NCBI GenBank assembly: GCA_030737835.1
Contig: CM060850.1
Coordinates: 6,563,299 to 6,627,298 of the forward strand
Direction of reading: 5' to 3'
Length of the DNA: 64,000 nucleotides
Origin: Acorus gramineus
Taxonomy: Eukaryota > Streptophyta > Magnoliopsida > Acorales > Acoraceae
Numbering within the stretch: the stretch's first letter is position 1; each line of letters starts with the position of its first letter. The position numbers were made by a program, and so were the translations under genes. This document shows positions 12,030 through 24,163 of the stretch, in pieces. The notes under the pieces are model-generated. The model did no database searches. It worked only from the letters and a program-made list of their open reading frames with translations, and was not told the origin of the DNA.

Positions 12030-13633
12030 AGCAAATATTTGGAGAAAGTCAGCAACGTGCTTTGAATCATTAAAAACGGTTGCAGATTTTGATGGATTCT
12101 CAGAAAATTAGAGACAGACAAAACCAGAACTACAATTATTCGCACAAATATCTAATTTTTGACAAACAGATCAAAGGGTGATATATTTAGCAGTGAATCA
12201 AAGCAAGAGAATATAATATGTGTGGTATTTTTGCAGTACTTCAAAATCAAAAGTCTCTTTATCAAACTAAATCCACGCAAAGATTTGATCTTTTGCACAA
12301 ATTCTTCAAAAATGAATCACAAAAACAAAATAAAAAATCAAACAAAGAAATCACATCAACCCCCCCCCCCCCCCCAACACACACACACACACACACAGTA
12401 CCTCAAAATTCCAAACAGAACAGTTCACACCAAGATTTTTCTAAAAATTATAAAACAATTGTGAACCAATGGCAACACAGCTGAAAACATCCAATCACAC
12501 CTCAAAATCAAACTCTGACAACAGAAACAAAGCTAAACCAACTAAAAAAACACAAACCCATATGTAAAACCATTATATAATCAAACAAAACAAGATACCC
12601 AGATGACAAAAACCTCAAAAGATCTAAAAATAAACAAAACCCAGATTATAAAACTCCAAACCTTAAAGAATCAAAACCAAAAATGAGACCTTTAGAGGAC
12701 TTGCTGATGATTCTGGGGATCTCCGAAGAGGAAATATAAAAAAAATGGAGAGGATAAGCACGGGAGAAGAAGGTTTGGTCTCGAGAGAGCTCTCTGTCAC
12801 CTTCACTTCGTTTTCGGATATTATTGAAAAATAAGAACAGATTTTTTTTAATAAAAAACAATTCAAAAAGAATAAATAAAATATCAGACGAAGCTCACAC
12901 TGACGACCCCAAAAAAATATATATATAAAAAATGACACTTTTAGACACACAAACCCTTTAGCTTCTTCATAGCACTTTTTAATCAGTCGCTTTTCGCTTT
13001 TGTTTTTGCACTTTTTGGTGGCAGTTTCGTGAATATTTGTGGGAGGATAGATCGGCATTTTTGTTTAAGAAAGACACGTGTAGCCTTTTATTTTTATAAA
13101 TATAAATAGGATTTTTTTATACACGTAACGCTGTTAAACCTCAATTTTATCAAAATACCCCCCACTTAAAATAGTGCATCTAAAAATATCCTTGAAAATT
13201 TCATAAGTTTTTTCGGCAGGCATATCTATTCTATTTAAGAAAATACAACAGACGATATCTGAAATGATGGTAAGGGAATAAGAAGACATAATAAAACAAA
13301 GAGAAACTCGAAAGAACTGTCGAGACGCTGTAGAAAAGAATTCTCCCAATTTTTGACTCAAAACAACCATCATGCGATCACGCCACACTTAGAAAATTTC
13401 ATAAGTTGTGCATTCATACCCCTACGGTCAACAAGCATGAGCTAGAGTTAATTTTCTTCGTCTAGAGGCCATTAGAACAGTTAAAAACAGCTGAAATGAC
13501 AAAACTAACCATGGTTCCATCATCTTCTTCAACTTCCCACCCAAAATTAACACATTTCTCTAGTACTCTAAACCAATTTCATCCTCATCTTCAACCTCCC
13601 ACTACTTTGCCTAGAGCTCATTCAAAACCCAAA
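12030..13633. other. Leader and upstream region of the CONSTANS-like gene
   Basis: The minus-strand 5' UTR presumably begins in this stretch, possibly with a leader intron because a polypyrimidine-plus-ACAG site lies near 12020. It contains a simple repeat of about 17 C residues followed by (AC)n at 12361-12398. No other gene was recognised; open frames here are low-complexity. Confidence 0.4.
12361..12398. repeat. Poly-C plus (AC)n microsatellite
   Basis: A run of C residues is followed directly by about ten CA units. It is a compound microsatellite within the likely leader or promoter of the CONSTANS-like gene and is probably length-variable. Confidence 0.9.
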
Positions 13634-14121
13634 GGCCTAGTTTGGTATGGGGATAAGGAGTTAAGATAAGGAAAAAATTAGGTTAAATCACTTGTTATCC
13701 CATATGGCATAAAAAAAAATAGGGATAAAGTATGGACAATTGTCCATGTTTTGAGATAAAAAATGGGGATAGTTTGTTTTGAGTAAAAAGTAGAACAGAC
13801 TTTGTCCCAATTTTTTATCTCAATTTTATAAAATTGGGATAACATTTATTACTATCATTTCCAAGAAAAAAAAAAAGAAAGAATATGCTCCACTAAACAA
13901 TATTAATGCCCCATTAATAGAAAGCGTAGATTTGATATTTTTAAAAAAAAATTAAAGTTATTCCATATGTGATCCAAATGCAAGATTGAGGATAAGAAAA
14001 TAAAAAATGAGGATAATAAAAAACATTACCAAATGCAAATCTGAATAAAAATAATAGTTTTTTTATCCTCATAAATTAGGCTAACTTATCCTAAAAATTG
14101 ATCTCTTTACCAAACTAGGCC
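13634..14121. repeat. Tourist-like MITE, about 490 bp, full length
   Basis: The left edge GGCCTAGTTTGGTATGGGGA and the right edge TTACCAAACTAGGCC are inverted repeats, perfect over about 13 bp and then imperfect. The flanks read AAA on both sides, which could be a 3-bp target duplication but is not the TAA expected of Tourist elements. A left-truncated relative lies at 19315-19760. Confidence 0.7.
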
Positions 14122-15200
14122 AAAAACGTTATACAAAGATGAGTTCATCTCAAGCATCATCAACTCTTCACGAAGAAGAGAGAATGTTAGGGTTACATGT
14201 AAGTTAGGGATAGGTTTTTTGTGAGGTTTGGAAGGATTAAAAGAGGGTGGTTTTATAATTGCACATTTAATGGTTAACCAATTAACTAGGGTTGAGTAAG
14301 GGACGTTAACATCGTGTAATGGAGGGGGTATGGATGCACAAAATATGAATTTTTTCAGGGGTATTTTTGGATAGACTATTTTAAGCGATATATTTTGACA
14401 AAATCAAGATTTACCATTGATATATTTGTAAAACAACTCATATAAATATATACATTTAGAAAATATAATTTTATAAAAATCATAATATGTTTGGAACTGC
14501 AAAAATAAAATTTTCATTTTATGTTGATATATATTTTATTTTTAAAATATATGTAATTTATTAAAATTATATGATAACCTAAAACATATTTTGTATGATA
14601 AAATGACTCTAAGAAGGGTTGTTCCTATCTTTTTTTTTTTTTTTTTTGAATTTTGTTGATTTTAATTGTTGGAAGTTTCTTTTATCTTTCAATTGTTTAT
14701 TTGTAAGTTAGATTTTTTGTCAAATTATACTAACTTCAATCTTGAATGTATTATGTTCTCTTAAAATAACAACTATTTTGTGATTTGATGAAGAAAAAAA
14801 CATATATTTACCTCTAGAGGTGAAATAGCTACTAGTAAGGTGGAATAAAAGAAAAAAATTGTTTGAATTGGGAAAATAAAATAGCATTGGTATTCTGAAT
14901 GTAAAGATATCACAACATAAATGTAATTCCAAAAATATAAAATTAGATTTTATGAATCTTAGAAAACAGAGATATGCCAACATGAATCTAAAGATTAATA
15001 AAGCCAACCAACTTCACATCAGAGTCATATTTTCACTCGACTAAAAAAAATCAATCTGTCAAAGCATAAGTGGATACCACATTTGCATGATACTACATAA
15101 TAAAACTAGTTAATTTTGATATACGTATTCTCATTTAATCTAAACTTTGAAACACTTATTTTAAAGTTATTCCAACTAATTCTTACTTGTTCCGGACCAT
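14122..15200. other. AT-rich spacer, no gene recognised
   Basis: Very A/T-rich DNA with short open frames that have no family likeness. One 19-base T run lies near 14630-14650. Nothing else was found. Confidence 0.4.
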
Positions 15201-15315
15201 TTATGAAACCAAACGGGCTTAAGCCCAAACGGAAAAGCACCTTCGAACAGCGCGAAACGTAAGCAAACCAGCATCCATATTACTAATCTGCCCTTGTTTG
15301 TTGTGACTCGTAAGC

Positions 15316-15378
15316 CACGTGCGGAACAAGTGCGCAATGCCACGTCATCGTATCAGTCCACATCTTGACCCTTTGACC
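15316..15378. promoter_or_regulatory. Cluster of G-box/ABRE-like and W-box motifs
   Basis: CACGTG lies at 15316-15321 (context GCCACGTGCG), CACGTCA at 15341-15347, and two TTGACC W-box cores at 15365-15370 and 15373-15378. These are cores bound by bZIP/bHLH and WRKY factors in plants. The block is less AT-rich than its surroundings and looks promoter-like. No gene was found right next to it; the nearest known start is the minus-strand CONSTANS-like gene about 3.4 kb away. Confidence 0.4.
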
Positions 15379-15593
15379 GTCCATTCAGTGTTCCCGTTTT
15401 CTCCACGACGGAGCATCAAAGGAAAACTCCGTTTATAGAAAACCGGACACCGTGGACCGTTGAAAAACGGAAATCCAACGACCAATAGAAAACCCTCGCA
15501 CACAGTGACGACTTTCGTTGTTAATTACAACACGAATTGCTGACATGGACGTCGCTTTTTAGGCGGACGAAAGCGTGACTTGGCAAGGTAGGC

Positions 15594-15773
15594 ACTCCAC
15601 ACGTGTGAAGGACGGCTGGTAGTGGTGGACCTTTGGGAAAGGCAGCATCTCGTCCGTTTATTGGGTGTACCTTGCATTGTGGACTCCACACGTGTGAAGG
15701 ACGGCTGGTAGTGGTGGACCTTTGGGAAAGGCAGCATCTCGTCCGTTTATTGGGTGTACCTTCGCCATTGTGG
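15594..15773. repeat. 89-bp tandem duplication carrying a G-box palindrome
   Basis: Two nearly identical head-to-tail units (about 15594-15682 and 15683-15773) each begin ACTCCACACGTGTGAAGG and end near GGGTGTACCTT. Each carries the palindrome CACACGTGTG around a CACGTG core (15600-15605 and 15689-15694). The copies differ by a few bases near their right ends, so the duplication is recent. Confidence 0.9.
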
Positions 15774-15826
15774 ATGATTGTGGCGCGCACTCAACCACTA
15801 TTTGTCCACGTCACCTTAAAAAAATA

Positions 15827-16225
15827 GAAAAATATCCTTGTATCTATATAACCTACTGTAAAATAATCCCTATTAAATTTTTGTTTACAGATGAGCGAAT
15901 ATTCTGTTTGGTTAACCCTAATTAAAAACATAATATACCAAAAAACACTTACACTATGTTTAAAATATAAAAAATCATGTATAAATGATGATTTTACTAT
16001 TTTGAATTATTTTTCGTATTTTAAACACATTATAAAATTGATATATTATGTTTTCTGACAAGCTTAACCAACAAAATATTTGAAGAATATTTTTCATCTG
16101 TCAACAGAAGCATGGGCTTATTTATATTTATATATATGTTTTCAAGAGGTTATATGAACTTCAAAAAAGATTAGGGAGTTATATGAATTTTAAACAGTTT
16201 AGAGGGGGTTATTTGAATTTTTCCC
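15827..16225. repeat. Diverged copy of palindromic MITE family P (copy 2)
   Basis: The outer arms read GAAAAATATCC at the left and GGTTATTTGAATTTTTCCC at the right, with the inner signature TTTGGTTAACCCTAATTAAA and its inverse AGCTTAACCAACAAAATATT. It shows the same order of modules as 41786-42280. About 400 bp, non-coding, older than copy 3 judging by divergence of its arms. Confidence 0.65.
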
Positions 16226-16455
16226 AAAAAAAACATCTCCGAGAGTGGACAGGAGAGACTTTTGGCGTAAGCCGTTATGTCAATTAATCGTAGGCCATGT
16301 CTGGTTATCATACGATTACGGATTACCCATGAATGAAGCATTTTGAAAACACGTTTTAGGTTACGTTTTCACTTGAAGTGGATAAGATCCTTCAATCAAT
16401 GAATTCATATCGAAATATCTGGATGTGAGAAAGATCCATGTAAAACTTAACATAA

Positions 16456-16640
16456 AAATATATGTTTTTTTTTTTTGTTTTTTTTTATAGAAAGATCTAC
16501 AAGGGACTAAAAAACTAACCAGGCTCAAGGTCCATAGCAACAACACTTCTCACATTAGGGGATAAACCAAGGATTGAACTCTGGATTTTTGCTTCAAAAT
16601 GGATGCATCTCAATCACTGTGCTAGCTAGTGGTGGTACAA
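16456..16640 (-). repeat. tRNA-derived SINE-like element
   Basis: Read on the minus strand, an A-box-like start (CTAGCTAGCACAGTGATTGA) is followed by a B-box-like AGAGTTCAATCCTTGG, a short body and a terminal A-rich tail (the plus-strand T runs at about 16468-16487). The flanks share AAATATA, possibly part of a target duplication. This layout is typical of plant SINEs. Ends are approximate. Confidence 0.55.
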
Positions 16641-17908
16641 CAGAGAAATATACTTAAGAATAGGAAATGAGAGAATGTAAAGTGAGTTGAATTGAGGTTT
16701 TAAGACTTCTGGCATCTGAAGAGATTATACAAGCAAATCCAATGGTTATTTCGAAATAGAAAAATGTGATTAAGTATATAATTTAAATGAATTTAGATAA
16801 CATATAATATAGATAGACCGTTTTATATCTGTAAGATCAGTTACAACTGGTCCAAAAGGGGCATGAAGAAGGGATACAAGAGAAGAGGCAGTTTAAAATA
16901 AAACCAACCCCAAATAAAAAGAAAAATCAGGTGTTTGTTGCAGTAGAGTTATGTTATATATTGTGAAGCCTGATGATGTGCGTAGAGAATTGTTGGCACT
17001 ACGCCCAGTCAGCTCGCGGGGTTTGGGGGCAGCGCCCCGAGGAAAAAAATTTTGGGGTGTCTTTCGTGTATTGATTTTTTATCCTTAATGAGATGTCAGT
17101 ATAAAATAGAATCTCATATTTTTCATTAGGTTTTTAGAGTTTTTATTTTCGGTATGACCATTGTAAAAACTTCTCAATTGATAGCGGATTAATCTCTGGT
17201 GTGCTCTGTGGACGTAAGCAAGATTTGCAGAACCACGTAAATTTGTGTCTTTACTTTGATTTGTTTGTTTATTTCCTTTCATTGATTGCATCTTAAGATC
17301 TAAAATCGTAACAAGTTATACATTTTCTACATTCACTTCTAAATCATTGTAGAAATCATGCAGCTATTCATACAGCGAGCACATCATCATGTAAGTGTGA
17401 AACTATTATAATTGAGCCTCCCAAAAATGGAAAGAGTGATCAAATGGAAAATTAGATGTCAGTCCTATATGTTGTCTTGTCCAGCCTTCACCGATTTAAA
17501 AAAAATACACTAACTTATTGAAGTACATATTGTTATAGAAAGTGAACTATATACTGAGATATACTAGTGTATTTTTTATTTTAAAAAATAAAAATTTTCT
17601 TAGTTTTTCATACACTGTGATAGTACAATGTATAATACATTATTGCAGTTAGACTGTTGGAGGATAGTTAAGTGTATCAACACCGAATTATCAAAATGAT
17701 CCACAACTTTGTACGAGTTAAATTGCTACAATATTTACTACTCTGCTTTAATAAAAGAGATTGATTATCCTCCTATCCCTTAATCTGAAGGGAAAACAAA
17801 ATAAATGATGTGTTGAAAGAATACACATAATTCATAGATTTATAGTTTATAGAATTAAATTAATTAGACCAGATCATGATTGTCCAATCTTCTTTTTACT
17901 TTTCTCTT
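16641..17908. other. Spacer, no gene recognised
   Basis: AT-rich apart from a short GC-rich patch at about 17012-17045 (GGGGTTTGGGGGCAGCGCCC) of the kind often seen in repetitive elements of plants. No gene or complete element could be delimited. Confidence 0.35.
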
Positions 17909-18320
17909 TTTTTTTTTTTTTTGATAAAACACATGCTTGAGATTGCAACTCTCAATGTCAAGGGAATGTTCCAATGGCTGAACATGTTGAAGCCCAAAAG
18001 GCTGTGAACAGCAACTATAACTGTCACAATAACAAAACCTGATCCCACAAACAAGGGACCCTCCACACACACAACTTGCTGTATCATAACGATCCAAATT
18101 GCATGGAATCATAAATATCGTTGGGGATGTTCAGTCACTTGGGCCACTGCATGTGATAAGTTCAAGAAAAGAACCAGATAATGCTAGTGGAGATTACAGC
18201 CTTACAACATTAATCCCATTAAGAACTGATGGAGCACAGGCAAAAGAGCTTGTTACACTCTCAATCCATTTAGAGTCCCATTTACAACTCCCATCTGCAC
18301 TCATTGGAACGAGATATATA
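17909..18320 (-). pseudogene. Possible processed retrocopy: 3' end of a gene plus poly(A)
   Basis: Read on the minus strand, an open stretch ends in a protein-like C-terminus (MSADGSCKWDSKWIES, then VTSSFACAPSVLNGINVVRL and a stop). About 300 bp of 3'-UTR-like DNA follows and then a run of about 15 A residues, seen as the plus-strand T run at 17909-17924. Upstream the frame closes at once. A coding tail, UTR and poly(A) with no upstream exon suggests a 5'-truncated retrocopy. An alternative is a terminal exon of an unrecognised gene. The parent protein was not recognised. Confidence 0.3.
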
Positions 18321-19314
18321 TCTACTTAGAAATTTTTTTACACATTTTATAAATAAGTGCATATAATTCATTGGAACATATTTTTTAAAGAGAAATACAT
18401 ACCTCATTAGATGAAGTTTACCATTTTTAAGAAAATGAAAAGGACTGGAAACGAGGTTGAGTCTAATATAATCCCAATCATATGGGTGTATATTTAATTT
18501 ACATTTTTGGGCGCTGATATATTCAGCTATTCTTGCAGTCTTAACTAAAAAATGAGTTGAATATATGTGGGTATTTTGGGTATTAGAAAATACGAAAAAA
18601 AGATTTGCATTCAATCAAGCATGTATACTATGTTTTTTTTTTTTATGAAATGGTAGACACACGCTCTTCATTATATTTCAAAGGAAGGGGATGCCCAAAG
18701 TATATATTCTATGTTAGAAAAAATTAAAAAACGTATACATTCAATTCATTTGAGTAGGTACTAATACGTAATCCATTAGACAAATCTAAACTTATAAAAA
18801 ATTAAAACATGTTGAGATAGTAGATAATAAAAATGCGCATTTTCTTTCTGTAATGAAATTGAGACAGAATGTCTACCACTTTTCTCAAAAAAAAAAAAAA
18901 AAAAAAGATCTCGAGAATTTGATAATTTGTGAACACCATGTGTGTTGCAGCAACCAGAAAAGCATGGATTTGATGAACTGATGGGAGGGTCTCCAAAGGG
19001 TAGATCATGCTGTTTCAGTACAACATGTTATGTGAACATGCATTGCTTCTTCTGAAATAACAAGAATTCCATGTCGAAATTTAAAGGTGAGATAAAGGTG
19101 AAGACAACATTGTTGTCCACATTTCATTCTTACAAGGCCATAGGAAAACACACACACATTAAATGAAATTAAGCTTGAACATGTGGTGACCAAACACTGT
19201 TGATGATATGAAAGTTGCACGTGACCGGTTCTTTGGTTATATCCATGGATTTGTTCCTAACTTTATAGGAACAACATAAGCCATTCAAAGTCCTTGTACG
19301 TTTTATTTTCTTTT
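18321..19314. other. Spacer, no gene recognised
   Basis: AT-rich DNA with two long T or A runs (about 18630-18643 and 18888-18906) that look like tails of decayed retroposons. No bounded element or gene could be supported. Confidence 0.35.
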
Positions 19315-19760
19315 ATTAGGCTAGTTAAATCACATGTTATTTCATATGACATAAAAAAAAAAAAATGAATAATCATTTGTATTTTAAAAAAAATATATTT
19401 TTTTTCTAATAAAAGGTGAAACATGCTTTATCTCCATTTTTAACCGTATTTTGTAAAACACGGACAACTTTTATGATTGTTTTTCTCATAAAAAACAAAA
19501 TAAAAAACTTCATAAAATCAAAACCAATAATATCAATGCCCATTAATAAAAAAGGTAAACTTTGTATTTTAAAATTTTTTTTAAAGTTATCATATATTTT
19601 AAATCATGTGATCCAAATAAAAAGTTGAAGATAAAAACATAAAAAATAGGGATGACAAAATACATTACCAAATGTAAATCTGAATAAAAATAGTAATATT
19701 TTTATCCTCATAAATTAGGCTAATTTATCTTAAACATTTATCTATTTACCAAACTAAGCC
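19315..19760. repeat. Left-truncated copy of the 13.6-kb Tourist-like MITE
   Basis: The modules TTAAATCACATGTTATTTCA near the left, ATCCTCATAAATTAGGCTAA near the right, and the right terminus TTTACCAAACTAAGCC match 13634-14121 in the same order. The outer 45 or so bases of the left end are absent. Non-coding. Confidence 0.65.
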
Positions 19761-19889
19761 TCAAAGTATAAATTTCATGTGACGAAACATGAACTTCCAT
19801 ACAAATAAAAGACATACCACAATGGATCGCATATATCCGTTTATGTAGAAAGTAAAAATATTATGTTTAATACCTCAACAAAATGGATA

Positions 19890-20040
19890 CCTCTGCAAAA
19901 TGAGACTGCATGTGGTGTTGCATATAAGGATTGCATATATATATAACCATTAAACGCAAACAATATAAATTTCACGTTTAACGGCTTCGAGGAATATGAG
20001 ACTGCACATGGTGCTGCATATAAGAATTGCACGTATCATC
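19890..20040. repeat. Short direct duplication, two diverged copies
   Basis: Two copies of a module of about 36 bp lie about 95 bp apart: one holding ATGAGACTGCATGTGGTGTT and one holding ATGAGACTGCACATGGTGCT, each followed by GCATATAAG. Several substitutions separate them. It lies just beyond the 3' end of the gene at 20226-23548. Confidence 0.55.
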
Positions 20041-20225
20041 CCTTTAAAAAAGACAACTGATAACAGGTCCTAAACTCAAAATATCTAAATGAGGAGAGCA
20101 ATAAAAAAAATCTTCACACATATAATTGTTGTCACAGAAGATGGTGCATCACTATAGCTAAATCTGCTTTGGATTCTGTAATAAAGACAGTAAGATCACA
20201 TCTTAGTTATAGAATGCCTAAATCT

Positions 20226-23200
20226 TCAGCCATACAATGCCCGCCATGGCTGTTCGACCAAGGTTGGTTTCTCTCTCAAATCATGGGAGATGCTGTCTTT
20301 GAGAAACTGCAGGTTGTACTGGCTTGCCAAGAACTTTCCCATCTCGTACAATGCCTGGAATTTAGAATGAACCAGGGGGTCAGTTAATATAAAGTTTTAA
20401 AGTTTATATACAAGAAAGCAATAACACATGCTTCTTTTGCAGTTAACAAATGCAATTAGAGACCATCCGAAGCCATGATTTCAATGCTTTTGGAGAAGAA
20501 AACAACAAAAAAGAAAGGAAAGGATCACAACTTTGGTCACATAATTCTCAGCTAGTGACTTTCTTTTCTGTTGTGTACATGCATGTAAACCGGCATCTGA
20601 GGGCTCGGGATTCGACTGAAAACTCCAATTGTTTTAATCACAGGTCACATGGAAATGAACAAATTTAACACAAGAATGTAAATCAAGACAACCTGCGCCA
20701 AGACAATAGTGAGTACTACATTTTTTATGCAGATAATGAAGGGAATATCAGGATATTGTCTGGCTTATTTTAAAACACGAGAGTTATGACCTGAAAGACA
20801 GAAAAAAGAAAAAAAAAATCTGAATGCAACTGCTATCCATAAATTGCATGAATTAATGATACCTTAAATAATACAGAACTTTTTTCAAAGCAATTCTGCA
20901 TTCAAAAGTACACAATCTCTTTAACTGTAGTGTGTGCTAGAACTTGCTTGCCAAAGCCCTTAAATTTTAAACAAAAGAGAAGTGGCTTTTAGTGTTTAGG
21001 TATCTTTCCTACAGTTAAATTTGGCAAGACCAGCGAAAGCTTTGATTTTTTAGCAGGCAGCTATATAGCTATTTTTGCAATAAAAAACACTATACCATGA
21101 GAAAATAGCTTGACACACCAAGCATTGAGATTAGCTCTGTAGAAACTTGAGCAGTTGAGCACAATGTTTGACGCACTTTGCTCATTTGGTCAGAAAGTGA
21201 TGGCAAAGCATTTGGGATACCCTTGCTTCTCAGTTCTCACCAAATCAGGATCCGTAAATAATTTTTTTAGAGATAAATTACAGGTACCTCCTGTAATACG
21301 ATGTAAAAATCATAGTACCAATGGTGGGTGTCTGGTAAGCTTTCTAGGAGGTAAACAAACTATTATGATTGAGACGTGGTCAGTTAGCATCACGTAAATT
21401 ACAGTGAAGCAAGACTCCCATGAAAATCCACCAAACAAGTAGGTTAACACATAAAGTCCAATACACCAGTAATAGAAACTCTCACATGCAATGAAAGAGG
21501 CATAGTAATTTAGATGGCTAGTCAAGGAATATCTTAAAACAGTAAGATGTCATGTGAATAAACGAATGAATTTCAATGCTATTGGCATCATTTTTTGCAC
21601 AGATAACAAGGACGGGGAGTGTACTACCTCCACCTCCTGGTAAGCAGTTTTGCCAATTTGTTGATGACCACTCGATGCAACTAACATGACAGTCGGCAAC
21701 TTTAATACACGAACCAACTGCACTAAGCAGGCCAATGATTCAGACGGGATTCTCCAAGATGAGGGAAGCACAGGAATTCCTGCAGTGAGGGCATCGGTTG
21801 ATTTTGTTGCAGAGCCAACATGGATACCAAAGACTGTAACATTCTTCTCAGATGAAGTTAGGTTTCCCATTTCTGAATTGAGTTTTGGAACTAGACTGAT
21901 AATTGGGAGTATCAATGTAGGCTGAAAGGCAGTCTTCTCTGCCAAAATGGACTCCAAAATTTCATTTACGGCACAAGCAGCAATTGGAGGCTCATAATTT
22001 GGCAATAGCAATATGGAAAGCTGACATGAAAAAATGTACAATGTTCAGAAATCAATGTGTTACAAATTAAATTTCAGCAAATATAAGTTATACAACTAAC
22101 AAACAATTAATTGAATGGATCCAGTACCTTGGTTTTAGATAAAAACTTCAATATATCCTATGACCACATACCCCAAAATTGACATAAGAACATTCTTATG
22201 AGGTTTGTATTTTCTAGAATAGTTCTCAATGCTAGGCTCTTGAGAATATATAGAGATCTTCAAATCGAGAGCAATTTCAACCTTTATTGCACAAAGCGTG
22301 GGCATACAATGGAAATGCATGAGGGATGCATCCATTTTCATGTTCTCCAGTTAGGATCACTTCTGAGAGAGAGTGAGAAAAAAAATAAATAAATAGGGAA
22401 CTCAAAGTTTCTCTCCAACAAGATCAATGTTCATTACAACCAAAAACTTCACATTTAACCTGAGACCTTCCAAACTACATCTGCAATTAGCATTTGTCTC
22501 CCGTTCTCTCCATGCAAGCTACAACTTAAAAATGTTTTTATTCATCCATCTATCCAACTTTTCCCATCATATGAACAATCTCAACCACCAAGAAAAAGGA
22601 AAGAAACATCCATCCCATTCATCAGTTATCATTTCACAACAAATAAAAAAAACAGGCGGAGGTAGCCTTTCCAGCTTGACTGTAAGGTCAACTACGGGGG
22701 GTCTCTCCGATATAAAAAAAGAAACACCCTTCTTCAACAAACCAAGTGATTAGAAATTATTGAGAAATTCACTCCACTTGTATGAATTAATTGATTTATA
22801 TTAAGAAAAAAAACTTTTAGTTTACTAAGGTTTAAACAATCAACTTGTAGCAGTTCATATTTTAGCATCAACATCGCTATTTCAAACAACTTCGGATTTC
22901 CAAACTGGACCCTATCGACCCAAACCTCAAAGAATAGTAAGGTTATCATCTTCTATGTTCTCACTAACTACATCCAATCACTCCTCCTGAGGTCTCTTCA
23001 CTTCCCAAAACCATTGACCCAAATCAATTCGCTATGATCATACAGAACGTCGCATCACAATTAAACAGCATATCTTCAGTAATATCACCCATATATCAAA
23101 TTCACTACATTTCTCAAACAAAACAGCATTCATTTTAAAAGCTGAATATTTCATAATCTACTAAAAAAAACAAAACACTTCTATACACACCCATTAAAGA

Positions 23201-23548
23201 CAATCGAAACGAACAAAAGAAGAGTTGCAACAAAAACCTCAATCGATCCATTCGGGTGAACAAAGCGAACGATGTCCCCTGAGGCCTTGGAGTCCTTGAT
23301 CCCGTACTTCTCAAGAGACAATTCAAACTTCGATTCCCTGCGAAGAGCGTTAGAAACAACAACAAAATTAGGGTTTCGATTCTTTGAAGGAGAGAAAGAG
23401 AAATACAAGGTGGGTGCTTGGTTGGGGGAGGGGGGGATTACGATCGAGCGAGAGAGGAGTTAGGGTTCGGATGGAGAGCTCCAGCGATGGCGGAGCCGAA
23501 GCTCTTCGTGTCTCTCACGAGGACGATCACGTGCGGTCCGACCTCCAT
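20226..23548 (-). CDS. Conserved protein, possibly proteasome assembly chaperone 1-like
   Basis: Four exons join in phase: 23442-23548, 23238-23337, 21628-22020 and 20226-20354, giving 242 aa. The N-terminus is MEVGPHVIVLVRDTKSFGSA; exon 3 holds SILLLPNYEPPIAACAVNEI and then an alternation of beta-like and helical stretches (VTVFGIHVGSA; SESLACLVQLVRVLKLPTVM). The C-terminus is TLVEQPWRALYG. There is no signal peptide or membrane segment, so it is probably cytosolic or nuclear. The segment with GIPVLPSSWRIPSESLACLV and LKLPTVMLVAS resembles in layout the region of animal PSMG1 before its C-terminus, which suggests a PAC1-like proteasome chaperone; this is a memory-based, weak inference. The exon structure and conservation-like reading are much surer than the function. 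The exon 2 donor (GAG/GTTTTT) is weak but in phase. Confidence 0.75.
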
Positions 23549-24163
23549 TTTTTTTTTTTTTGTCTCCTTGTTTGAGCTTCTCTGAAAGGGACGAGTTGGG
23601 AAGATGAGAGAAGGGTATTGTTTTCTATGCTGTTTGGATGCCCGGATAACTGAAAACTGTTTATGCATTTTGATTTAATTTCTCTCTTAAGCCATCGAAT
23701 AGCCATCCAATGAGGTATACATCGAGTTCAAATCCAGTCAGACATGATATCATCACTACTATCAATATCAAACTACACAATGTATGAATCGAATTACACA
23801 ATCTATGAATCGAATTACACAGAGAGTGACACTGTACCCAATAATTGACTGTGCAGTATGATACTAATTGTACTCAGGTCTGCCTAGATCTGGACCGGTA
23901 TATTTTTTTTAGGTGAAGTATATATCTTGTTAATTTTTTTTTTATATTTATTAAAAATGAGTTCATTCAATTCAAAATGAAATGATATGCATTTTTTTTA
24001 TCAAAACATACACCTCATTAGAAAACTGTAGCTAACATTTTCCATTACGCTTTGGGTTACTTGGGGGTGGCCGGATGGGGGAAAAAGGTGTTCGGCCTCG
24101 TTCGGCCCACAAAGGCAATTTGATGACCATGGATAAGCCTTATTTGTGTACTATATAACTAAT
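23549..24163. other. Upstream region of the 242-aa protein gene
   Basis: A T run of about 14 bases precedes the start codon directly. The remainder should contain the promoter and leader of the minus-strand gene. No TATA box was convincing and no other gene was seen. Confidence 0.35.

Noticed and set aside
18282-18614. Minus-strand frame of 110 codons
   Set aside because: It has no recognisable domain, and the more protein-like C-terminus nearby lies in a different frame.
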